DNA of 64,000 nucleotides from Micromonospora nigra. Its GTDB lineage: Bacteria > Actinomycetota > Actinomycetes > Mycobacteriales > Micromonosporaceae. The notes beneath the pieces are model-generated. The model was not told the DNA's origin. It did no database searches and saw nothing but the letters and a program-made list of their open reading frames with translations. This document shows, in pieces, positions 1 through 8,800 of the stretch. Where the stretch lies: contig NZ_FMHT01000003.1 in NCBI RefSeq assembly GCF_900091585.1, positions 1,969,501 through 2,033,500 on the forward strand, written 5' to 3'. Numbering within the stretch: position 1 is the stretch's first letter; each line of letters opens with the position of its first letter. Both the position numbers and the translations under genes were made by a program.

Positions 1-416
1 CCGCTGACCGGGTGGTAGAGGTGCCGCAGGTGCCAGTTGGTCAGCGCCAGCGCGGTGGTGAACAGGCCGGCGTCCCGGTCGCCGAGGAGGTGACCGATCT
101 CCCGCAGATGCGCCGCACGGGTAGCCGGCAGCACCGGCAACCCGGCGTGCACGCAGAACACCGGCACCCCGTCCGGCTCGACGCCGAGGAACATCGCCCC
201 CTCGGCGAGGGTCGAGGGCAGGTCCGCCGGGTCGAGCAGCACCAGCCTCGGCGGCGAGACGTCGGTGCGTACCAGCGCCCGCCCCTCGGCGGCGACGTCG
301 AGCACCAACACCCGTGACCCGGCCCAGGCCCGCGCCAACCACTGCGGGTCCGTCCGCCGGTGCGCCGCCCGGTCCAGGGTGGACCGGGCCAGCGGTGGGG
401 CCGGTTCGGCGCTCAC
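1..416 (-). CDS. nudC: NAD(+) diphosphatase (NudC-like), N-terminal part, cut by window edge
   Basis: Reads from a GTG at 416 off the left edge, so only about 138 N-terminal residues are visible and the Nudix catalytic box lies outside. The visible part matches the NudC N-terminal domain: VLVLDVAAEG, FLGVEPDGVPVF and the hallmark ALALTNWH segment that precedes the zinc ribbon. NudC hydrolyses NAD(H) and removes NAD caps from RNA. After NWH, where family members usually have two Cys (FCxxCG), this protein reads YHPVSG, so the first zinc pair looks lost. A strong Shine-Dalgarno (GGGGAGGG) precedes the GTG. The M16 gene ends 34 bp upstream on the same strand. nudC also lies near adnAB homologues in Mycobacterium tuberculosis (Rv3199c, Rv3201c-3202c). 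Confidence 0.8.
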   Translation of the reverse strand, partial: MSAEPAPPLARSTLDRAAHRRTDPQWLARAWAGSRVLVLDVAAEGRALVRTDVSPPRLVLLDPADLPSTLAEGAMFLGVEPDGVPVFCVHAGLPVLPATRAAHLREIGHLLGDRDAGLFTTALALTNWHLRHLYHPVS

Positions 417-450
417 GACACCCTCCCCGGCCGGTCGACGACCACCCCGG

Positions 451-1794
451 TCACCGCTCGGCCGGCACGGTGTCCAGCGCAGTCAGCGCGGCCAGGCCCG
501 GGGCCACCCGTTCCGCGTCGCCCAGCACGACGGTGACCGCCCGGGACGGAGCCAGGTAGCGGGCCGCCGCCGCGGCGACGTCGTCCACGGTCGTCTTCGC
601 CAGCCGGGCCGCGTGCTCGGCCAGGAAGTCCAGACGCAGCCCGTTGCCGGCGTAGGCACTGGTGAGCGAAGCCAGCCCGGCCTGGGTCGACATGCCGAGC
701 TGGAGGGTGCCGAGGGCGTACTGGCGGGCCTGTTCCAGCTCGTCGGGCTTCGGCGGCAGCGTGGCCAGCCGACCCAGCTCGTAGCTGGTCTCCAGCAGGG
801 CCGGCGCGGTCACCTCGGTGGCCACGTCGGCGGCGGCGACCAGCACCGAGCCGGCCACCGAGTGCTCCACCAGGGAGTGCGGCCCGTACGTGTAGCCCTT
901 GTCCTCCCGGATGTTCTCCACCCAGCGGGAGGAGAAGTAGCCACCGAAGACGAGGTTGGCCAGTTGCAGGGCCGCATGGTCGGGATGGGTACGGGGCACC
1001 GCGGGCAGCGCCATCCGCAGCGAGGACTGCACCGCGCCCGGCCGGTCGACCAGCAGCAGCGGACCCGGCACCAGCGGCGGGGCGGGCGGCAGGTCGGCGA
1101 CGTGCCCGGCACCGTTCCACCCCCCGAGGGCCTTCTCGGCGGCGTCCAGGGCACGCTCCGGCTGCACGTCACCGACCAGCACCAGCACCGCGTCGGCCGG
1201 ATGCACCCGCTCGGCGTGCAGCTTGCGCAGCGCCGCGGGACGCACCGCGTTCACCTGGTCGGGCTCGGGGGTCTGCACCGCGTACGGGTGAGCGCCGTAG
1301 ACACGGCGCAGCAGCGCGGTGCGGGCCAGGTGCGAAGGCTGGCTGCGGGCGACCTGGATCCGGTCGACCAGCCGGTCCCGCTCCGTGCCGACCTCGTCGC
1401 CGGGATAGGTCGCGCCGGTGAGCACCTGCCCGAGCAGGTCGAGCATCCGGTCGAGCCCGGTCACCAGGCCGGCACCGGAGAGCATCAGCCGGTCGGGGTC
1501 GATGCCGGCGGACAACCCGCCGCCGACCGTCTGTAGTTCGGCGGCGAGCCGCACGCTGGACAGCGTGTCGGTGCCGGAGAGCATCGTCTGCGCGAGCATC
1601 GCGCCCCGGGCCAGGTGAACCCGGCCGAAGGGCATCCAGAGCCGCAGCTCGATCAGCGGAACGGCGGGCCGGCGGACCGCGATCACGGTCAACCCGTTGC
1701 CGAGTCGCCGCTCGGCCTGCTTCGGCAGCTTCAGCCGGCGGGTGGGGCCGAGCGGCGGCAGCGTACGCGGACCGGCCTGGACAACTGCACTCAC
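451..1794 (-). CDS. M16 family peptidase-like protein, non-catalytic subunit
   Basis: A 447-residue protein with the M16 (pitrilysin/MPP-like) fold: an N-terminal LGNGLTVIAVRRPAVPLIEL strand region, then two M16 lobes with typical segments such as YTYGPHSLVEHSVAGSV. Where catalytic members carry HxxEH this protein reads LARGAMLAQTM (about residues 61-71), so it lacks the zinc ligands. It is probably the structural partner of the catalytic subunit encoded just upstream, as in other paired M16 systems. The GTG start at 1794 lies inside the first copy of a 59-bp tandem repeat that fills the space to the upstream gene. Likely co-transcribed with it. Confidence 0.9.
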   Translation of the reverse strand: MSAVVQAGPRTLPPLGPTRRLKLPKQAERRLGNGLTVIAVRRPAVPLIELRLWMPFGRVHLARGAMLAQTMLSGTDTLSSVRLAAELQTVGGGLSAGIDPDRLMLSGAGLVTGLDRMLDLLGQVLTGATYPGDEVGTERDRLVDRIQVARSQPSHLARTALLRRVYGAHPYAVQTPEPDQVNAVRPAALRKLHAERVHPADAVLVLVGDVQPERALDAAEKALGGWNGAGHVADLPPAPPLVPGPLLLVDRPGAVQSSLRMALPAVPRTHPDHAALQLANLVFGGYFSSRWVENIREDKGYTYGPHSLVEHSVAGSVLVAAADVATEVTAPALLETSYELGRLATLPPKPDELEQARQYALGTLQLGMSTQAGLASLTSAYAGNGLRLDFLAEHAARLAKTTVDDVAAAAARYLAPSRAVTVVLGDAERVAPGLAALTALDTVPAER

Positions 1795-1914
1795 TGAACC
1801 ACCTTCGTTCGCGACTGCGGGGCTCGCAAACCCGGCTCACTCCTCGCACTCACTGAACCACCTTCGTTCGCGACTGCGGGGCTCGCAAACCCGGCTCACT
1901 CCTCGCACTCACTG
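1787..1914. repeat. 59-bp tandem repeat, two full copies plus 10 bp
   Basis: Two consecutive identical 59-bp units (1787-1845 and 1846-1904) are followed by the first 10 bases of a third. They fill the spacer between the two M16 genes. The array holds the stop codon of the upstream gene (TGA at 1909-1911, minus strand) and the GTG start of the downstream gene (1792-1794). On the minus strand each unit carries a GAGGAGTGAG stretch resembling a ribosome binding site plus GTGAGTGC, so duplication also duplicated a start-like signal. 59 is not a multiple of three. Confidence 0.95.
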
Positions 1915-3222
1915 GCGGCCACCTCCCGGGACGATCTCGACGGACGCGCGGCGCTCCGGCCGCAGGGTGGCGGCGGCGGCACGGACCTGCTCCTCACCGA
2001 CCTCGCCGACGAGCCGGGGCAGGTCGTTGAGCAGGCCCGGCTCACCGCGCTGCTGCTCCAGCACCGCCATCCGCAGCGCCCGGCCGAGCACCGCGTCGGT
2101 ATCGCGCAGCAGGTGGGTGGCCATCCGGGCCTGGGTGCGGGCCAGTTCGCCCTCGGCCAGCCCGTCGGTGGCCAGCCGGTCGAGTTCCTCGTCGACGGTG
2201 CGCAGCACCTTGTCCGCGTCGCCGCTCGGCGGCAGGTGCGCCTGGAGCAGCAACGCCGTCGGGTCGCGCACGTCGAACGGGTCGCCCATGAAGCCGAGGT
2301 AGCCGCCCAGGCTGGTCACCGAGCGGTCGCGCTGAACCAGGCGCTCGACCAGCCGGGACGCGTCGCCGTCGGTGAGCACCTCGGCCAGCACCACGTACGG
2401 CAGGTAGGCGGCGAAGTCGCCGACCGGGTCGGGCACCCGCCAGGCCGATGCCACCGCCGGCAACGGGGCCAGCTTGTCGGTGTACGACGTGCGTCGCTCG
2501 GCGGTCAGGTCGGGTTCGGTGAAGTCGGGCCGCACCGGCGCGGGCCGGGCCGGAACGTCGCCGAAGTGCCGCTCGATCAGCGCGGTGGCCTCGACGACGT
2601 CCACGTCCCCGCTGACCGCCAGGACGGCGTTGCCGCTGGCGTAGTAGCGGCGGAAGAAGTCGGCGGCGTCGGTGACGGTTGCCGACTCCAGGTCGTCGAA
2701 GGAACCGTAGCCGTCGTGGGCGTTGGGGAAGGTGTCGAACATGACCGGCGGCAGGGTCAACCAGGGAAACCCGCCGTACGGCCGGTTCAGCACGTTGACC
2801 CGGATCTCCTCCTTGACCACGTCGACCTGGTTGCGCAGGTTCTCCTCGGTCAGCCGGGGGCCGCGCATCCGGTCGGCCTCCAGGAACAACGCCCGTTCCA
2901 GGGCGTTGCTCGGCAGGGTCTCGAAGTAGTCGGTGTAGTCGAGGTGGGTGGAGCCGTTGAAGGTGCCGCCCGCGCCCTGCACGTGCCGGAAGTGGGCCAG
3001 CTTCTCCAGGTTCTCCGAGCCCTGGAACATCAGGTGTTCGAAGAGGTGGGCGAAGCCGCTGCGCCCCTCGGGTTCGGAGCGGATGCCGACGTCGTAGACC
3101 ACCGCCACCCCGATCACCGGGGCACTGCGGTCGGGGGTGAGCACCACCCGCAGGCCGTTGTCGAGGGTGAACCGCTCGACCGGGTACTTCGTCGCTGGAA
3201 TTCTCGATCTCCGCGCCGCCAC
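1909..3222 (-). CDS. M16 family zinc metallopeptidase, catalytic subunit
   Basis: A 437-residue M16 peptidase. The inverted zinc motif HxxEH is intact (HLFEH, H59, E62, H63) and is followed by the usual downstream acidic helix (VVKEEIRVN, about residue 140) that supplies the third ligand. Family relatives include mitochondrial processing peptidase beta and bacterial PqqL/YmxG-type enzymes; the substrate cannot be read from sequence. No signal peptide is visible, so it is probably cytoplasmic. GTG start at 3222: a TAGGGT -10 box lies 7 nt upstream and there is no Shine-Dalgarno, so the mRNA is probably leaderless. First gene of the pair with the non-catalytic M16 gene. Confidence 0.93.
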   Translation of the reverse strand: MAARRSRIPATKYPVERFTLDNGLRVVLTPDRSAPVIGVAVVYDVGIRSEPEGRSGFAHLFEHLMFQGSENLEKLAHFRHVQGAGGTFNGSTHLDYTDYFETLPSNALERALFLEADRMRGPRLTEENLRNQVDVVKEEIRVNVLNRPYGGFPWLTLPPVMFDTFPNAHDGYGSFDDLESATVTDAADFFRRYYASGNAVLAVSGDVDVVEATALIERHFGDVPARPAPVRPDFTEPDLTAERRTSYTDKLAPLPAVASAWRVPDPVGDFAAYLPYVVLAEVLTDGDASRLVERLVQRDRSVTSLGGYLGFMGDPFDVRDPTALLLQAHLPPSGDADKVLRTVDEELDRLATDGLAEGELARTQARMATHLLRDTDAVLGRALRMAVLEQQRGEPGLLNDLPRLVGEVGEEQVRAAAATLRPERRASVEIVPGGGRQ

Positions 3223-3229
3223 GGGATCG

Positions 3230-3235
3230 ACCCTA
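3230..3235 (-). promoter_or_regulatory. -10 box TAGGGT, leaderless promoter of M16 gene
   Basis: TAGGGT on the minus strand, 7 nt before the GTG at 3222, which places the transcription start at or next to the start codon. No -35 box is obvious. Confidence 0.5.
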
Positions 3236-3348
3236 GCGCGTCGGCACTGCCCTCACCGGTGACCTCCCCGGGCGCGGCACTCCGCCGGACGGGTGGGCCG
3301 GAACGGGCGGCCCGGCGAACCCCACCAACCACCCCCGGCCCAGCCGTC

Positions 3349-3546
3349 TCAGCCGGCGTGCACGTCGGTCCGCCCGGCCGTCCCGGGCGGACCGTGCAGC
3401 TCCACCAGCCCGGCGGGGCCCGCCCCGCCGGGCTGCGCCGGCCAGGGCGTGAAGGCGACGGCCAGGGCGAGCAGCAGCCCGACGGCCGCGACCGCGACAA
3501 CCAGGAGCAACTCACGCACCGCCGCCACGTCGACGTCGTACGCCAT
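3349..3546 (-). CDS. Small single-span membrane protein, unknown function
   Basis: 65 residues. It has one predicted membrane helix (about residues 11-32, LLLVVAVAAVGLLLALAVAF), then a Pro/Gly-rich tail. The ATG at 3546 has a good ribosome binding site (AGAGGGGA, 7 nt upstream). I do not recognise a family. It lies downstream of the DEAD-box helicase on the same strand, separated by hairpins that look like a terminator, so it probably has its own promoter. The frame, the ribosome binding site and the hydrophobic pattern support a real gene. Confidence 0.6.
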   Translation of the reverse strand: MAYDVDVAAVRELLLVVAVAAVGLLLALAVAFTPWPAQPGGAGPAGLVELHGPPGTAGRTDVHAG

Positions 3547-3634
3547 GACACATCCCCTCTGCGCCGAGCCGACCCCCCGGCTCGTCCCCCGGGGGTCAGC
3601 CTTCCCGGCACGCCGGAGGGAGTCAGTCGGCCAG

Positions 3635-3675
3635 CCGACGCAACCGCCGCCGATTGGCGACTCGGTTGCGGTCGG
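3635..3675 (-). terminator. Hairpin downstream of the DEAD-box helicase
   Basis: Inverted repeat CCGACGCAACC (3635-3645) with GGTTGCGGTCGG (3664-3675), one bulged base. It lies 90-130 bp past the helicase stop. A second inverted repeat (GACCCCC at 3571-3577, GGGGGTC at 3591-3597) follows. There is no U tract, as is common in actinobacteria. Confidence 0.4.
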
Positions 3676-3696
3676 CGGGGCCGGTACGGCGCGGGC

Positions 3697-3770
3697 GTGC
3701 TGGTGGCCACGCCGGGCGGTGACGCCTCAGGTGGTGCTGGTGGCCACGCCCGGCGGTGACGCCTCAGGCG
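3697..3770. repeat. 37-bp tandem duplication at the helicase 3' end
   Basis: Two near-identical 37-bp copies (3697-3733 and 3734-3770). The second contains the helicase stop codon (TGA at 3764-3766, minus strand). The first lies just downstream and repeats the terminal codons and stop. Confidence 0.85.
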
Positions 3771-5176
3771 GTGCGGGGGCGGCGGGCCCGGCGGGGGCGG
3801 CCCGAGGCCCGGTGCGGCGTCGCGCCGCCGTCACCGCCACGACCGCCCTGCGGGGCCCGACCTCCGGCGGCGGGGCGGCCCTCACCGGCGAAGCGGCTCT
3901 CGTCCACCCGCCCGGCTCCGGCGCCCCGGCCCCCCGACCGACGGGTGCCGCGACCGGCGGTGGCGACCGACGGGGTGGGCACGACGATGGTCACCGGTAC
4001 GCCCGACGGCTCCCGGGCCCCGGTGACCCGGACCAGCGCCTCGTCGCCGACGGAGCGCACCTCGGTGGCCTGCGGGCGGATGCCGGCGGTGGCCATCAGC
4101 CGGGACACGTCCCGCCGTTGTTCCGGCAGCACCAGGGTGACCACGGTCCCCGACTCCCCCGCCCGGGCCGTACGCCCGCCCCGGTGCAGGTAGTCCTTCG
4201 CCTCGGCCGGCGGGTCGACGTTCACCACCAGGTCGAGCCCGTCCACGTGGATGCCGCGCGCCGCCACGTCCGTGGCGACCAGGGCGGTCACCTGCCCCGT
4301 GCGGAACTGCTCCAGGATGCGGGTGCGCTGCGGCTGCGACTTGCCCCCGTGCAGGGCGGCGGCGCGTACCCCTTTGGAGAGCAGTTGCCGGGCGAGACGG
4401 TCGGCGCGGTGCTTGGTCCCCATGAACAGGATGGTGCGGCCCTCCCGGGCCGCGATGCGGGTCAACGCGGCCGGCTTGTCGGCCGCGTCCACGTGCAGGA
4501 GATGGTGGGTCATCGCGGTGACCGTGGCGGTGCCCGGATCGACGGAGTGGGTCACCGGGCTGGTCAGGAAGCGGCGGACCAGTCGGTCCACGCCACCGTC
4601 CAGGGTGGCCGAGAACAGCATCCGCTGGCCGTTCGGGGCCACCTGCTCCAACAGCTTGGTGACCTGCGGCAGGAAACCCATGTCGGCCATCTGGTCGGCC
4701 TCGTCCAACACCGTGACGGCCACCTGGTCCAGCCGGGCGTCCCCCCGGTTGATCAGGTCGTGCAGCCGGCCGGGCGTGGCCACCACCAGTTCGGCACCGG
4801 TACGCAGGGCGTCCGCCTGGCGTTGCAGCGACAGCCCACCCACGACGGTGGCGCAGCGCAGCCCGAGGGCGCGGGCGTACGGGGCGAGCGCCGTGGTGAC
4901 CTGCTGGGCCAGTTCCCGGGTCGGCACCAGCACCAGCGCCAGCGGCCGGCCGGGTCGGGCGCGGTGGCCGGCGGTGCGGTGCAGCAGCGGCAGCCCGAAC
5001 GCCAGGGTCTTGCCCGAGCCGGTGCGGCCCCGGCCGAGCACGTCCCGGCCGGCGAGCGAGTCCGGCAGGGTGGCCGACTGGATCGGGAACGGCGCGGCGA
5101 TGCCCTGCGCGGTCAACTCGGCGAGCAGGGCCGGCGCCAGCCCGGTGGCGGCGAAGGTCGGAAGAGTGGTGGTCAT
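3764..5176 (-). CDS. DEAD-box ATP-dependent RNA helicase
   Basis: 470 residues from the ATG at 5176 (MTTTLPTF). All core motifs are visible: Q motif PFPIQ (29-33), motif I GRTGSGKT (50-57), Ia PTRELAQQ, Ib TPGRL, motif II DEAD (158-161), motif III SAT (189-191), motif V ATDVAARGIHVDGL and motif VI HRGGRTARAG. The C-terminal tail is basic and Gly/Arg-rich, typical of RhlE/CsdA-like helicases that remodel RNA or ribosome intermediates in the cold. The longer upstream frame is rejected because the ATG at 5176 has a strong Shine-Dalgarno (GAGGAAGG). That site lies inside a perfect 12-bp hairpin, so translation is probably regulated by RNA structure. cspA lies upstream on the same strand. Confidence 0.95.
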   Translation of the reverse strand: MTTTLPTFAATGLAPALLAELTAQGIAAPFPIQSATLPDSLAGRDVLGRGRTGSGKTLAFGLPLLHRTAGHRARPGRPLALVLVPTRELAQQVTTALAPYARALGLRCATVVGGLSLQRQADALRTGAELVVATPGRLHDLINRGDARLDQVAVTVLDEADQMADMGFLPQVTKLLEQVAPNGQRMLFSATLDGGVDRLVRRFLTSPVTHSVDPGTATVTAMTHHLLHVDAADKPAALTRIAAREGRTILFMGTKHRADRLARQLLSKGVRAAALHGGKSQPQRTRILEQFRTGQVTALVATDVAARGIHVDGLDLVVNVDPPAEAKDYLHRGGRTARAGESGTVVTLVLPEQRRDVSRLMATAGIRPQATEVRSVGDEALVRVTGAREPSGVPVTIVVPTPSVATAGRGTRRSGGRGAGAGRVDESRFAGEGRPAAGGRAPQGGRGGDGGATPHRASGRPRRARRPRTA

Positions 5177-5182
5177 GCGAAA

Positions 5183-5215
5183 GCCTTCCTCGACGCGGCA
5201 CGTGTCGAGGAAGGC
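5183..5215 (-). promoter_or_regulatory. Hairpin sequestering the helicase ribosome binding site
   Basis: Perfect 12-bp inverted repeat: GCCTTCCTCGAC (5183-5194) and GTCGAGGAAGGC (5204-5215) with a 9-nt loop. On the minus-strand transcript the 3' arm is the Shine-Dalgarno of the helicase (GAGGAAGG, 7 nt before ATG 5176) and the 5' arm is its exact complement. In the folded state the ribosome site is hidden. This is the geometry of an RNA switch or thermosensor, or of an autoregulatory site that the helicase itself could open. Confidence 0.75.
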
Positions 5216-5356
5216 GCCCTGAGGCGCGCGCCGGACGGCACAGCCGCCAGGCGGTCGCAAGCACGAACCGAAGGTTCCGGGCGGTCCGCCCACGCCGTCG
5301 ACGTCGCGCGCCCGGAAGGGCGCGGCGTGTTGTCGCGGCGGGGCGGACCGGCCGGG

Positions 5357-5381
5357 CCACCGCGCCCGGCGGGCGCGGTGG
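5357..5381 (-). terminator. Terminator downstream of cspA
   Basis: Perfect 11-bp stem CCACCGCGCCC (5357-5367) and GGGCGCGGTGG (5371-5381) with a 3-nt loop, starting 24 bp after the cspA stop. A smaller hairpin (CGCGCCC/GGGCGCG, 5307-5324) follows. No U tract. Confidence 0.65.
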
Positions 5382-5404
5382 GTGTCACACGGTGATCCGG
5401 CGGA

Positions 5405-5608
5405 TCAGAGCGGACGGATGTTCTCCGCCTGCGGGCCCTTCTGGCCCTGGGTCACCTCGAACTCGACCCGCTGGTTCTCGTCCAGGCTCCGGTAGCCGGA
5501 GGACTGGATCGCCGAGAAGTGGGCGAAGACGTCGGCGCCGCCGCCGTCCGGGGTGATGAAGCCGAAGCCCTTGTCAGCGTTGAACCACTTGACGGTGCCA
5601 ATAGCCAT
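5405..5608 (-). CDS. cspA: Cold-shock protein, CspA family
   Basis: 67 residues, the normal length for a single cold-shock domain. RNP1 is KGFGFI (about residues 13-18) and RNP2 is VFAHF; the protein starts [14 protein letters not shown] and ends [10 protein letters not shown]. It is a nucleic-acid-binding beta barrel acting as an RNA chaperone. The ATG at 5608 has a Shine-Dalgarno AAGGAGA about 9 nt upstream; longer frames to 5791 lack family similarity. It is preceded by roughly 200 bases holding several hairpins, as expected for a cold-regulated leader. The DEAD-box helicase is the next gene on the strand. Confidence 0.97.
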   Translation of the reverse strand: MAIGTVKWFNADKGFGFITPDGGGADVFAHFSAIQSSGYRSLDENQRVEFEVTQGQKGPQAENIRPL

Positions 5609-5730
5609 GTCTGTTTCGTCTCCTTGACGGAACGGTCGACCCGCACGTGTTGCGGGCCGGAGAGGAGCGATCCGCGCGGGATGCGTGGATCGCCTGTCGC
5701 TGCTGGTCGCCCCGCCCGGAGAACTCCGGA
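5609..5730 (-). promoter_or_regulatory. Structured 5' leader of cspA
   Basis: Three inverted repeats lie in the presumed cspA leader: CCCGCA/TGCGGG (5640-5656), GCGATCC/GGATCGC (5667-5693) and CCGGAG/CTCCGG (5716-5729). Long folded leaders are established for cspA-type mRNAs. I could not fix a promoter. Confidence 0.45.
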
Positions 5731-5769
5731 CACAACAAAGAGCGCCTGGGGCCACAATCCGCCAGGCGC
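5731..5769 (-). terminator. Terminator after adnB, with U-rich tail
   Basis: Stem GCGCCTGG/CCAGGCGC (5742-5749 and 5762-5769), followed on the minus strand by TCTTTGTTGTG. The U-rich tail makes it the most E. coli-like terminator in the window. It lies about 65 bp past the adnB stop and ahead of cspA; it could also act as an attenuator if the cspA promoter is further upstream. Confidence 0.65.
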
Positions 5770-5832
5770 ACACAGAGTCTCTGGAAACCAAAACTGCAAC
5801 ACCGACAACCTACCACGCCCGACGCGATCCGC

Positions 5833-8800
5833 TCACCCTCTCGCCGGAATTCCTGCTCCCGGAAGTTCCGCGATCAGTGCGGTGAGCCCCTCGACGTCGA
5901 GCAGGTCGGCCGGACGGACGGTCACCCCGTCCCGCACGTAGTGGAACGCCGCGCCCACCCGGTCCACGGGCACGCCCGCCAGCTCCGCCCAGGCCAGCCG
6001 GTAGACGGCCAGCTGCACGGCGGCCGCCTCGGCCGCCCTGCCCACCGGCTGCCCCCCGGTCTTCCAGTCGACCACGTCGAACCGCCCACCCGGGCGGGCG
6101 AAGACGGCGTCCATCCGACCCCGGACCACCACCCCGGCGAGGACCGTGGCGAACGGCACCTCCACCTCGACCGGCACCCGGTCGGCCCACTCGCTGGCCA
6201 GGAAGCGCTCCTGAAGCTCGGCGAGGGCCTCGTCGGGCGCGGCGTCAGCGTCCGCCGCGCCCGGCAGCTCGTCGACGTCGAGCAGCCGGTCCGCCCCGAA
6301 CCGCTGCTCCAGCCAGGCGTGGAACGCGGTGCCCCGGCGGGCGTACGGACTGGGTTCGCTGGGCAGCGGCCGACGCAGGGCCCGGGCCAACGCCTCCGGA
6401 TCCCGGCGCAGGGCGACCAGCTGGGTCACCGACAACTGCCCCGGCACGGCCACCTCCACCGGGCCGGACAGCTTCGTCAGCTCGGACCGCTCGGCCAGCA
6501 GCAGATCAGCCTCCCGCTCCCAGCGGGCCACCTCCGGATCGTCCGCGACCCCGTTGGCGGGGGCGGGCCCGTCGGCGGGGACGGGCCTGCCGGGGCCGTC
6601 GCCGGCTGCCAGGTTCCGGCGCACCAGCGCCGCCGCCTCGGCCAGTGCGGGCCGGCGGACGCCCAGCGGGTCGGCCGGCCACTCGGCCCGCAACACCACC
6701 TCGGTGGTCGGGTTGACCGCGTCCGGTGTCGGCTCCGGGGCCCACTCGTCGACCAGGTGGCCCGTGCCGCCGTCCAGGCACGCGTCGTGCACCTCGCGCA
6801 GCAGCACCGACGGCCCGCGCGGGCGCTTCACACCCTCGCCCCACCAGTGCCCGGAGCAGAGCAGCAGCCGACGGGGGCGGGTGACCGCGACGTACGCCAG
6901 CCGCCGTTCCTCCCGCTCGTCGTGCGCCCGCCAGGAGTCGGTGAAGTCCTCCACTGCCCGGGCCACCCCACGCTGGTCGCCCACCTCGGCCAGGTCGAGG
7001 TGCGGCAGCCCGTCGGCGTCGCCCCGCAGCGGGAACGGCAGCACCCCCAACCCGCCGAGCCAGTGGTCGGAGTTGCGCACCGGCCCCGGCCAGATCCCCC
7101 GGCTCAGCCCGGCCACCGCCACCACGTCCCACTCCAGACCCTTGGCGGCGTGCGCGGTGAGGATCTGCACCGCACCCTCGACCACCTCCACCTCGCCGGG
7201 CGCCAGTCCGCGTTCCTCGTCCTCGGCGGCGGTCAGGTAGGCCAGGAACCCGGCCAGGGTGGCCCCCGGCGTCTCCCCGCTGAACCGGGCGGCCACGTCC
7301 CCCAGCGCGTCGAGGTGCCCACGCGCCAGGCCCGCGTCGCCCGCGCCGTCGTGGCCGGCCCGTACGGCGACCTCCACGTCCAACCCGATGGTCCGCTCGA
7401 TGTCCGCGATCAGTTCCGGCAGGGACTGGTCCAGGCGGTAGCGCAGCAGACCCAGCTCGTGGGCGTACGCGCGCAGCCGGGCGTAGCCCTCCGCCGAGTA
7501 CGCCTGCGCCGGGCCGAGGTCGGCCAATGCCTCCACCAGGGTGGCCTCGTCCAGCAGATCCGGGGTGATCTCCGGGGCCCCGTCGTCGGCGAGCTGCCGA
7601 CGGGCGGCGGCGAGGGTCTTCGCCCGCCGGTGCAGGGCCACCAGATCGCGCGGGCCGATCCGCCAGCGGGCCCCGGTGAGCAGCCGCAGCAGCGCCGCCC
7701 CGTCGGTCGGGTCGGCCAGCACCCGCAACGTGCACACGACATCCCGCACCTCGGGGGTGTCCAGCAGGCCGCCCAGGCCGACCACCTCGACGGGCAGGCC
7801 CCGGGCGCGCAGCGCCGACTCGATCGCCGGGATCTGGCTGCGCAGCCGCACCAGCACGGCCGTGGTGGGGCGCCGGGCCACCGGGATGTGCTCGGGCAGC
7901 GCGCCGGGGTTGCCGCCCGCCGCCCGCCACGCCGCCAGGACGCTGTCGGCGATCCAGTCGGCCTCGTCGGCGTACGTCGTCAGCAGCGCACAGTGCACGG
8001 TGCCGGCGGCGGCCCCACGAGGGCTGCGGTGCGGGATCGGGTCGGCGACGCTCAGCGCGGCGTGCAGCTCCGGCACCCGGGCCCCCGCGGCGCGCAGCGG
8101 GGTCGCCAGCGCGTTGGCCACCCCGAGGATCTCCGGGCGGTTGCGCCAGCTCGTGGTGAGGCCGAGCACCCGGGCCGGACCGCCGTCGGAGCGGGCGAAC
8201 TCGGTGGGGAAACGGTCCAGGGTGCCGGCGCTGGCCCCCCGCCACCCGTAGATCGACTGGCAGGGATCGCCGACGGCGGTCACCGGGTGCCCGCCGCCGA
8301 ACAACGCGTTGAGCAGCACCACCTGGGCGTGGCTGGTGTCCTGGTACTCGTCGAGCAGCACCACCCGGAACCGGTCCCGCTCGATCTCGCCGACGCCCGG
8401 GTGGTCCCGGGCCACCCGGGCCGCCCGGGCGAGCTGGTCGGCGAAGTCCATCGCCTCGAAGTCGTCCTTGCGCCGGGCGTACGCGCGCACCAGCGGCAGC
8501 AGCTTCAGCCGGGTCTGCTGGAGCGCGAGTGCCCTGCGCACGTCGGCGTAGACCCGGCCGGGGCGGGACTGCACGTCGGCGAAGAACCGGCCCGTCCAGG
8601 CGGCCAGGGCGTCCGGGGCGACGAGATGCTCGTCCAGCTCTCCGGCCAGCGCCAGCACCGCGTCGGTGACGGTGCTCGGCATCCGGTCCACCCCGGTCAT
8701 GTCGCCGTCGTAGTTGCGCACGATCAGGTCGACCAGCTGCCACCGGGACGCCTCGGTGAGCAGCCGGGTCGACGGCTCGTAGCCGGCCCGCAGGCCGTGC

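Noticed and set aside
5177..5293. N-terminal extension of the DEAD-box helicase to 5293
   Set aside because: No similarity upstream of MTTTLPTF, and the ATG at 5176 has a strong Shine-Dalgarno; the extension lies in the regulatory leader.
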